From Methylotenera sp. (GTDB taxonomy: Bacteria; Pseudomonadota; Gammaproteobacteria; Burkholderiales; Methylophilaceae), in the NCBI GenBank assembly GCA_027310735.1, contig DAIDAH010000060.1, positions 1 to 12,532 on the forward strand: 12,532 nucleotides of DNA, given 5' to 3'. The translations under genes and the position numbers were made by a program. Below are positions 1-5,171 of this stretch, piece by piece (positions within the stretch are counted from its first letter, which is position 1; every line of letters begins with the position of its first letter). The notes beneath the pieces were generated by a model that made no database searches, was not told the DNA's origin, and saw nothing but the letters and a program-made list of their open reading frames with translations.

Positions 1-368
1 GTAGTAACACCCTCTGCAGCTTCTATTGAAACAGTGAAATTCGTTCCCATTTTAGTGCCATTCTTAGTGACCATCGGCTCAAGGTTCAACTGTTTACCGC
101 GCGCTTCAGTCAGTGTGAGACAAATCAGTCCGCGACCATGTTTTGCCATAAAGTTGATATCTGCCGGGGTCACAAACTCTGCGGCCATGACCAAATCGCC
201 TTCATTTTCGCGGTCTTCATCATCAAGCAACACGACCATTCGACCCTGACGCATCTCCTCAACAATATCAACTGTCGGACTAATCACTATTGGCGTGATA
301 GGAAATGAACCACGTGCTTGGACTGCCTTTGGCTGTTCTAAACATTTAAAGCTAACAATATTATTCAT
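1..368 (-). CDS. ribB: 3,4-dihydroxy-2-butanone 4-phosphate synthase (RibB or RibB part of RibBA), 3' end cut by window edge
   Basis: This frame, read by hand from the minus strand, runs from an ATG at 368 off the left edge, giving 122 residues. It shows the RibB signature: an acidic DDEDRENEGDL stretch (about residues 49-59) that binds Mg and ribulose 5-phosphate, then KHGRGLICL (76-84) and a TVSIEAAEGVTT segment (112-123). The enzyme makes the four-carbon unit of riboflavin from ribulose 5-phosphate. The start overlaps the folE2 stop as ATGA, implying translational coupling. The fold normally begins about ten residues before the 'GRMVVLLDDEDRENEGD' strand, so roughly 30 residues at the N-terminus are extra. 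I cannot see whether a RibA (GTP cyclohydrolase II) domain follows, so RibB versus RibBA stays open. Family assignment is secure. Confidence 0.93.
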   Translation of the reverse strand, partial: MNNIVSFKCLEQPKAVQARGSFPITPIVISPTVDIVEEMRQGRMVVLLDDEDRENEGDLVMAAEFVTPADINFMAKHGRGLICLTLTEARGKQLNLEPMVTKNGTKMGTNFTVSIEAAEGVT

Positions 369-1162
369 GATTTCTCACTTGAGATACTGGCATAGGCCGA
401 ATGGTTATGGATGGATTCAAAGTTCTCACACTCCACAATGAAGCTTTTTACACGTGATTCATTATTAAAAGCTGTGGCGATATCGCGCACCATGTCTTCA
501 ACGAACTTTGGGTTATCGTAAGCACGCTCAGTCACGTACTTTTCATCTGGTCGCTTAAGAAGACCATACAGCTCTGACGAAGCTTGCGCTTCCACCATAG
601 TGATAATGTCTTCTACCCACATAAATTGCTTGAGTTCGATAGTGACAGTCACATGTGAGCGCTGATTGTGTGCACCATAAGCAGATATTTTCTTTGAGCA
701 TGGGCAAAGACTAGTCACAGGAATCAGAACTTTCACTTTAACCTCAGGTTTACCATTTGCTATCTCACCAATAAGGGTGACTTCATAATCGAGCAAACTC
801 TTCACACCTGAAACTGGCGCAGATTTATTGATAAAATACGGAAAGGTCATATCTACATAACCGGTCTGTGCCTCTAACTGAATAGCTACTTCTTGCAGAA
901 TAGTCTGAAAACTCTCAACTGAGATTTCACGCTCGTTCGCATTAAGAATCTCTACAAAGCGGGACATGTGCGTCCCTTTAAGATGTTGTGGCAAATGCAC
1001 ATACATATTGAATATTGCAATCGTGTGCTGTACACCTTCGGCTTTGTCTTTCACCCTGACAGGATGACGTATTGCTTTAATACCAACCTTATTAATAGCC
1101 AACTGGCGAACATCAGCTAAATTTTGTACATCTTCGATTGAAAAGTCTATGGGTAGATTCAT
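365..1162 (-). CDS. folE2: GTP cyclohydrolase IB (FolE2/MptA family)
   Basis: The 265-residue protein has the usual length for FolE2, the GTP cyclohydrolase IB that converts GTP to 7,8-dihydroneopterin triphosphate, the first committed pterin step. The SLCPCSKKIS motif carries the likely metal-binding Cys153, followed by YGAHNQRSH with His165. Glu207, Glu222 (ATER-YDNPKFVED region) and His252 near the C-terminus sit at spacings matching metal and catalytic residues of characterised FolE2 enzymes. The archaeal relative MptA starts methanopterin synthesis, so in a methylotroph using tetrahydromethanopterin this enzyme may feed both folate and methanopterin pools; that is inference. It is first in a two-gene unit with ribB (4-base overlap). 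The Shine-Dalgarno sequence is weak (AAGAAAG about 9 bases upstream). A 324-base non-coding region precedes it. Confidence 0.95.
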   Translation of the reverse strand: MNLPIDFSIEDVQNLADVRQLAINKVGIKAIRHPVRVKDKAEGVQHTIAIFNMYVHLPQHLKGTHMSRFVEILNANEREISVESFQTILQEVAIQLEAQTGYVDMTFPYFINKSAPVSGVKSLLDYEVTLIGEIANGKPEVKVKVLIPVTSLCPCSKKISAYGAHNQRSHVTVTIELKQFMWVEDIITMVEAQASSELYGLLKRPDEKYVTERAYDNPKFVEDMVRDIATAFNNESRVKSFIVECENFESIHNHSAYASISSEKS

Positions 1163-1234
1163 GCTATTTAACTTTCTTAGAAAATTTCACCTGTTGCTAG
1201 AATAAAGTTGCAAATCAACTGACGCTATATTGAA

Positions 1235-1251
1235 AACGATTTATAACGATT
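1235..1251. repeat. Tandem AACGATT direct repeat upstream of folE2
   Basis: AACGATT occurs at 1235-1241 and again at 1245-1251, one helical turn (10 bases) apart, about 75-90 bases upstream of the folE2 start. Such spacing would suit a regulator binding one face of the DNA. No clear sigma70 promoter was found beside it. The repeat itself is certain; a regulatory role is guesswork. Confidence 0.3.
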
Positions 1252-1279
1252 CATCACCGCATAAACTAAAGTACTGCCT

Positions 1280-1337
1280 AAAAAGAAGGAGGTAAGTGCA
1301 AATGTTGTTCATGCACCCGCTTACTACTTACCTCCTT
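1280..1337 (-). terminator. Intrinsic-terminator-like hairpin between the transport operon and folE2
   Basis: A perfect 12-bp inverted repeat pairs 1286-1297 (AAGGAGGTAAGT) with 1326-1337 (ACTTACCTCCTT) around a 28-base loop. On the minus strand the stem is followed by CTTTTT (1285-1280), as in a Rho-independent terminator for transcripts coming from the membrane-protein genes on the right. The loop is longer than usual, and the stem arms are a perfect Shine-Dalgarno and its complement, so a second regulatory role is possible. Together with the sequence at 1338-1486 and 1163-1279, this is all I can see in the 324-base gene-free gap. Confidence 0.6.
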
Positions 1338-1352
1338 TAAAGTTGCTACTCA

Positions 1353-1391
1353 ACGTAAGGTTAGGAGATGACAAACTTGTCAAACTTACGT
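1353..1391. repeat. Nested palindromes in the gap upstream of folE2
   Basis: TGACAA (1369-1374) and TTGTCA (1377-1382) form a 14-base dyad with a 2-base centre. They sit inside a longer inverted pair, ACGTAAG (1353-1359) and CTTACGT (1385-1391), so the 39-base segment could fold as a two-level hairpin or serve as an operator. It has no T-tract on either side. It also overlaps a 23-codon minus-strand reading frame (1432-1361, ATG with GGAG upstream) whose reality I cannot establish. Confidence 0.3.
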
Positions 1392-1486
1392 AATACATTC
1401 TCACGCTTACTTAACAACAACTCAATTATCATAAAGGACTACTCCGTTTAGATTAGCAACGCGCATATGTAGCCGCCTTTTAATTA

Positions 1487-1780
1487 TCACAATCCATTGC
1501 GTTTAAAAAACTCCTTACGGTATTTCGCCCAATAATAAGCATCCAGTATTGAGATTGCATAGATGAAAATTCCACCAGCTAACTTACCCACCATAGAAAT
1601 GTTCGGTTGCGCTAGATTAAAGGTAATGAGCCCAAGAATGATCATAAAACATGCCATAAAGAAACCGCGTTTCGGAGCATTGTTGATGACTTGCCCCATT
1701 CCTGGCAGCAGGATAGCAATGAGTAAAACCCATTTCGGCGCCATTGGCTCTTGTATAACTTTGATACTGTCGGCTGTCAT
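1487..1780 (-). CDS. Small membrane protein of unknown function (97 aa, three hydrophobic segments)
   Basis: I do not recognise a named family. The 97-residue protein has hydrophobic stretches at about 16-33, 39-57 and 64-82. A PGMGQVINNAPKRG segment (26-39) sits at the first turn; the pattern PGxGQ followed by N and RG recalls TM2-type and related small membrane proteins, which have PGxGQxYNG at that place. The C-terminus (83-97, AYYWAKYRKEFFKRNGL region) is strongly basic and probably cytoplasmic. Start at 1780 is supported by AAAAGGT eight bases upstream. It lies 20 bases after the stop of the 223-residue gene, so it is probably the last gene of the transport operon. Function unknown. Confidence 0.72.
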   Translation of the reverse strand: MTADSIKVIQEPMAPKWVLLIAILLPGMGQVINNAPKRGFFMACFMIILGLITFNLAQPNISMVGKLAGGIFIYAISILDAYYWAKYRKEFFKRNGL

Positions 1781-1800
1781 AATTTACCTTTTCAACTGTT

Positions 1801-2472
1801 TCATAGAACTGCTGTAATTTCCGGATTTTCCACTGCTCGCCTAATCACTATCGCTTGCCTAAGAAGTGCTTCCACGATGTTTTTACTGATAGGCGTTTCT
1901 TCATATACAGCATTGCGCATAATCAGGTATTCGCCGCGCTCAGCCTGTTTAGCCATATATGTCAGCCTTACCATACCCGGTGTCACAAGCAGTTCTTTCA
2001 TATTTAAATCTTTAAATAATGCGGGTATATATGGTGACAACAATGCTAAGTCAATCGCTTGTTGCTGATATTTAATAATGGCATGCTGAGGCCAGCTTGA
2101 GGGTATTGTAAGATTGCCATCCCATTGCCAGGATGGGCTATAAAACTCGTTATTAGCAGGCCTAACGATCATATCTAACGTGCCATGACTAGGTTTATTG
2201 GCAGTCACTTTGATTAGCAACCATAGCGGAGGCAGCTTGCGCCAACCTAAAGTATCTTCAACAACACTGAGTGCAACTTGATAGCCCGCATATTCACCTT
2301 GCAGTATAGGTAAATTAGCCTGATCTTGACTGACCAGCGGCTTTTGAAATAAAGACAAACATTCGTCAAACACATGACTGCGTGCTTGCGTTTTATAACT
2401 AACATCATGCTGGTATTTTCGATAAGTTAACACCACCATCATTACTAGCAAAATCAATACGGCTATATTCAT
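1801..2472 (-). CDS. Membrane-anchored protein of unknown function (223 aa)
   Basis: The protein begins with a short hydrophobic anchor (residues 2-16) followed by a basic stretch (YRKYQHD), which points to an N-out or signal-anchor topology with a roughly 200-residue soluble domain. No catalytic motif is obvious. The soluble part contains a W-R-K-LPPLWLLIKV segment (around 77-88), a run of tryptophans near 114-126, and a C-terminal helix rich in Ala, Ile and Arg. There is no lipoprotein cysteine. The start is supported by AAGGG five bases upstream. It lies 67 bases behind the permease gene, across a hairpin, and 20 bases ahead of the 97-residue gene, so it is likely co-transcribed with the transporter. 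Reality of the gene is likely; its role is unknown. Confidence 0.75.
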   Translation of the reverse strand: MNIAVLILLVMMVVLTYRKYQHDVSYKTQARSHVFDECLSLFQKPLVSQDQANLPILQGEYAGYQVALSVVEDTLGWRKLPPLWLLIKVTANKPSHGTLDMIVRPANNEFYSPSWQWDGNLTIPSSWPQHAIIKYQQQAIDLALLSPYIPALFKDLNMKELLVTPGMVRLTYMAKQAERGEYLIMRNAVYEETPISKNIVEALLRQAIVIRRAVENPEITAVL

Positions 2473-2485
2473 ATTAACCCTTAGT

Positions 2486-2511
2486 GGGCAACAGTCTTAT
2501 AACCGTTGCCC
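2486..2511 (-). promoter_or_regulatory. Stem-loop between permease and 223-aa gene
   Basis: GGGCAAC (2486-2492) pairs with GTTGCCC (2505-2511); after one mismatch, GT/AC extends the stem around a 6-base CTTATA loop. No T-tract follows on either strand. On the minus strand the hairpin ends 13 bases before the next start, right beside its AAGGG ribosome site. It is more likely an mRNA-stabilising or expression-setting hairpin between two co-transcribed genes than a terminator. Confidence 0.45.
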
Positions 2512-2539
2512 TCTGTTCTAAAAACTCGACATCACAAGG

Positions 2540-3934
2540 TTAATAGCCCTTTGGTCGTGGCCAAGGCATGGTGAATTGATCCGCACGCTTTACGTATTTG
2601 TAACGACGTAAAACAAACCAGATCGAGGAAAAAATATAGAAAGCCATGATAGATAATAGCGAAGCACCGTAACCTAAAAATGTAGCAAAATACGTAGCGC
2701 AACATAAAGTTAATAATGTAATAGCCGGTATCGGATGAAATGGATGAATATAACCGCGATGGATACTACCTAATGGCCACATTTTTCTGAACTTGATCAT
2801 ATTAAAGGTCATAAATGTGTAGCCAAGCAAGCCAGACAAAATAGAGAACGTAATAACCTGATCCAATAATCCAGTAAATGCAAACGATACGGCAATAGGC
2901 ACTAAAAACAGCACTGAACGGTAGGGTGTACGATACTTAGGATGGATTGCCCCAAAAAACACAGGCATATAACGATCACGTGCAAGTGAAAACCAAGCGC
3001 GCGATGCATCATTGATACAACCATTGGCTGAAGCAATCGCAGCAAATGCAGTTGCAATAAACAACATCAATTGCAGTTGGCTACTGCCAAGCAGCGTTGC
3101 AGCATCATACATAGGGGTCACGGCTTGACCTAGATATTGCCAAGGCATTAACCCTGTTGCAACAAACCATGAAATAGTCGCAGCCACCAGCAATGTCATC
3201 ATGCCACCCATAGTACCAAGTGGAATTGACCTACCAGCAGAACGCACTTCCTCTGCTGCTTGACAGGTACCTTCAATACCAAGGTAATACCACATCCCAA
3301 ACTGTAGCGCAGCAACCACGCCAATCCAGCCATAAGGCAAATCTGTGAGTAGTGCTTGATGTTGTAACACTACGCCTTGATGTAATGGATCAACTGCAAA
3401 GAACAATATAATCAGTGAGGAGAATGCAAGGAAAGTGATCACTAAATTAAGGGTAAGTGTTGCAAATACGCCGCGATAATTGAGCCAAGCTAAAAAAGCT
3501 ACCGTCAATACAACAAAAGGCTTGGTATCTAAATTAGCGTACCCCATGACTTCTGCACCTGACTTCATCAAATCACCAACGACCAACGCATCAGCTGCAC
3601 ACAACATGGTATAGGCCATGACTAGATACAACCCTACATTAAAGGCCATTAAGGGGCCTATAATGTGTTTTGCTTGCGTATACTGTCCACCCGCTGCAGC
3701 TACTGTAGATGTCACTTCAGAGTCAATCATAGCCACGCAAGTGTACAGCAAACCAATGACCCAACAAGCGATAAGTGAGGCATAAGCCCCCCCCTTACCC
3801 ACGGTAAAGTTCCAACCCATGAACTCACCTACCAATACAATACCTACGCCCAGTGCCCATATGTGAAAAGGGTTGAGTACTTTAAGCATTGCGATTGGCT
3901 TGTTGCTACTGCCCATTATCTTTTCACCAGCCAT
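2540..3934 (-). CDS. APC-superfamily amine/amino acid permease, ethanolamine-permease type
   Basis: The 464-residue protein has about twelve hydrophobic segments, the normal size and topology for the APC superfamily. The first helix carries GVGIVLVGEFMGWNF (29-43), and the sixth carries MWYYLGIEG, followed by AAEEV (214-230). Both resemble the ethanolamine transporter (EAT) subgroup; these unwound helices form the substrate site in APC proteins. It would sit in the inner membrane as a proton- or cation-coupled importer. Placed directly downstream of gmaS-mgsABC, methylamine, a methylated amine or NMG is the likely substrate; this is inference from context. The ATG overlaps the preceding stop as TAATG, and GAGGGG lies about 8 bases upstream, which favours this start over the later Met7. 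The overlap couples its translation to the tiny upstream membrane protein. Confidence 0.88.
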   Translation of the reverse strand: MAGEKIMGSSNKPIAMLKVLNPFHIWALGVGIVLVGEFMGWNFTVGKGGAYASLIACWVIGLLYTCVAMIDSEVTSTVAAAGGQYTQAKHIIGPLMAFNVGLYLVMAYTMLCAADALVVGDLMKSGAEVMGYANLDTKPFVVLTVAFLAWLNYRGVFATLTLNLVITFLAFSSLIILFFAVDPLHQGVVLQHQALLTDLPYGWIGVVAALQFGMWYYLGIEGTCQAAEEVRSAGRSIPLGTMGGMMTLLVAATISWFVATGLMPWQYLGQAVTPMYDAATLLGSSQLQLMLFIATAFAAIASANGCINDASRAWFSLARDRYMPVFFGAIHPKYRTPYRSVLFLVPIAVSFAFTGLLDQVITFSILSGLLGYTFMTFNMIKFRKMWPLGSIHRGYIHPFHPIPAITLLTLCCATYFATFLGYGASLLSIMAFYIFSSIWFVLRRYKYVKRADQFTMPWPRPKGY

Positions 3935-4116
3935 TATTCGTTCCCCTCTTCAAGATGAATGCCGTGCACAACATCATCTTCAGCGCCTTCACGTGAACTC
4001 ATTAAATACTCTTCGTTATATTGCGAAGAAATCATAAATGCATCGACTAACATCCAAACCAGCATAGCGGCCGATAGGCTCCATGCGACGTACACCAAAA
4101 TATCCCAAAAGACCAT
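3934..4116 (-). CDS. Tiny single-helix membrane protein (60 aa), translationally coupled to permease
   Basis: The 60-residue product has one hydrophobic helix (about 5-28, with three Trp) and an acidic tail (about 35-60) rich in Glu and Asp. No named family is recognised. The start has a strong AGGGAGAG ribosome site at normal distance, and its TAA overlaps the permease ATG by one base. Tight coupling and similar expression suggest a small partner that helps assemble, stabilise or regulate the permease. An analogy is the small two-helix partners of some sodium-solute symporters, but homology to those is not claimed. It is confidently a gene because of the ribosome site, the overlap and sensible composition. 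Function is inferred from position only. Confidence 0.75.
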   Translation of the reverse strand: MVFWDILVYVAWSLSAAMLVWMLVDAFMISSQYNEEYLMSSREGAEDDVVHGIHLEEGNE

Positions 4117-4140
4117 GATGTCTCTCCCTTAAATGAGCAA

Positions 4141-4530
4141 CTATTTATTATCGAATTTTTCTCTTATTACTTCGCGATACTCTTGATCTGACACCTTTAA
4201 CATAAACCAAAAATAGCCGCCGACCACAGCGATGGTGATAAGCAACATAATTGGATCGATTGTGTAATCAAAACGACTATTAATTAACGTTGCGGCTTTC
4301 TCTGGGTCATAACCTAACTTTACCCACTGTGCCTGCTGCACTGCATTTTGACCTAAAGATTCCCAGCTTGCTTTCACTGCTGCGGCAGCAACAGTAGCGG
4401 CATCTTCCGCTTTAGCTGCGGCTTTAAAAAGTAACGGCACCATTAAGCTGACATATACCAATACCAGTACTAATATAGTGTCGAATATCTGGCCAAACAT
4501 GCCTTGATTGGGCGGGGTATAGTTTTTCAT
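4141..4530 (-). CDS. Small two-helix membrane protein of unknown function (129 aa) in permease operon
   Basis: Two hydrophobic helices (about 17-36 and 93-113) frame an alanine-rich, probably helical middle (about 37-85, many Ala with Glu, Lys and Gln), which would lie on one side of the membrane. The C-terminus (DQEYREVIREKFDNK region) is charged. I recognise no domain. It starts behind TTAGGAGAACAGT, a good ribosome site. It lies 9 bases after the 98-residue gene and 24 bases before the 60-residue gene, placing it in the same transcription unit as the permease. A periplasmic or cytoplasmic lid or assembly subunit for the transporter is plausible; a separate role cannot be excluded. Confidence 0.78.
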   Translation of the reverse strand: MKNYTPPNQGMFGQIFDTILVLVLVYVSLMVPLLFKAAAKAEDAATVAAAAVKASWESLGQNAVQQAQWVKLGYDPEKAATLINSRFDYTIDPIMLLITIAVVGGYFWFMLKVSDQEYREVIREKFDNK

Positions 4531-4539
4531 ACTGTTCTC

Positions 4540-4836
4540 CTAACGATTAAGTTTAGCTGCACGATTAGCGTCAAAATGTTTGATATCTAGTCCGTAGATG
4601 AAATCCTTATCCTCTTTAAAATGCTTAGTCATCGCAGTGACTGACGCAGTATTAAAAATCACTAGAATTAGACTTGCAACGCAAAGGACAAGGCGTATAT
4701 TTTGATCCTGCACGATACCGAGTATGGCAATTAGCACAAATGACACCACAGCCCAAAGCAGAGCTACATCCACCCAAGCCATTAAGCAATCACGCAGGTA
4801 CATCTCATGCATTCTTTTCTTAAGATCATTACTCAT
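4540..4836 (-). CDS. Small two-helix membrane protein of unknown function (98 aa), first gene of permease operon
   Basis: The chosen start (ATG at 4836, MSNDLKKRMHEMY) has GGGGAG seven bases upstream. A longer in-frame version from 4872 adds twelve residues, but its added codons contain that ribosome site and it lacks one of its own. The protein has a charged N-terminus (1-15), two hydrophobic helices (about 20-41 and 48-69) and a polar tail with KEDKDFIYGLDIKHFD (74-89). Size and layout resemble the two-helix DUF485-type partners of symporters, but I do not see their sequence signature, so no family is claimed. It opens the operon that leads to the permease and follows a 335-base gene-free region. 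Confidence 0.76.
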   Translation of the reverse strand: MSNDLKKRMHEMYLRDCLMAWVDVALLWAVVSFVLIAILGIVQDQNIRLVLCVASLILVIFNTASVTAMTKHFKEDKDFIYGLDIKHFDANRAAKLNR

Positions 4837-4883
4837 TACATTCTCCCCATCTATTTCAACATTAGAAAACAAGATTTTTGATT

Positions 4884-4911
4884 TAAATAGTCAGTCAAAC
4901 GGTGGACACAA
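4884..4911 (-). promoter_or_regulatory. Weak candidate sigma70 promoter for the transport operon
   Basis: On the minus strand TTGTGT (4911-4906) is followed after 16 bases by TATTTA (4889-4884), which would start RNA about 40 bases before the 98-residue gene. Both boxes are imperfect. The -35 box falls in one arm of an 8-bp inverted repeat (GACACAAG at 4905-4912 with CTTGTGTC at 4939-4946), which could be an operator. This is the best promoter candidate I found there, but it is weak. Confidence 0.25.
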
Positions 4912-5015
4912 GAGATAACGAATAGGCCGCGACACACACTTGTGTCTTGCCATAAGAAATTTTGAACGACGATGTGAGGCGTAAGCCGTGAGAAAAAACT
5001 TGCTCACATAAAAAG

Positions 5016-5120
5016 TGAGGGTACGCACATACAATCCGAATGATTTAATTACTTTATTCCGGTAGCTGGAGGAGGAACCCGCATTCAAGTAGAATAAATC
5101 ATTCATTGCACGTACCCTCA
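5016..5120 (-). promoter_or_regulatory. 105-base nested inverted-repeat element, candidate structured leader RNA or small mobile repeat
   Basis: Two concentric 10-bp perfect inverted repeats occur: TGAGGGTACG (5016-5025) with CGTACCCTCA (5111-5120), and GAATGATTTA (5038-5047) with TAAATCATTC (5095-5104), enclosing a 47-base centre. On the minus strand the outer stem is followed by CTTTTTA. Next come GTGAG (5007-5003), a T6 run and CTCAC (4992-4988), so the 3' arm's CTCAC can pair with GTGAG instead of the outer stem. This layout suits a switching leader or attenuator of the transport operon. TAAAAA flanks at 5009-5014 and 5121-5126 also allow a short insertion element. A 71-codon frame (5106-4891) with GAGGG eight bases ahead starts inside the element. 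No known RNA family is recognised. Confidence 0.45.
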
Positions 5121-5121
5121 T

Positions 5122-5147
5122 AAAAACTCGGCACACAGAGTGCCGAG
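5122..5147 (-). terminator. Rho-independent terminator after mgsC
   Basis: On the minus strand an 8-bp GC-rich perfect stem CTCGGCAC (5147-5140) and GTGCCGAG (5134-5127) closes a 5-base loop and runs directly into TTTTT (5126-5122). It lies 25 bases after the mgsC stop and marks the end of the gmaS-mgsABC transcription unit, separating it from the permease operon unless transcription reads through. Confidence 0.9.
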
Positions 5148-5171
5148 GAAGGTAAAGCGTTTAGATAAAAG

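Noticed and set aside
34..249. Plus-strand 71-codon frame.
   Set aside because: It is antisense to the certain RibB coding sequence.
1302..1340. A 12-codon plus-strand frame (MLFMHPLTTYLL) with a perfect AAGGAGGT ribosome site eight bases ahead.
   Set aside because: It lies wholly inside the terminator hairpin, whose arms supply both the ribosome site and the last codons, and no gene follows on the plus strand. The terminator reading explains it better.
1563..2068. Plus-strand frames of 84 and 105 codons opposite the two unknown membrane genes.
   Set aside because: No ribosome sites or recognisable motifs; the minus-strand genes have both good ribosome sites and membrane patterns.
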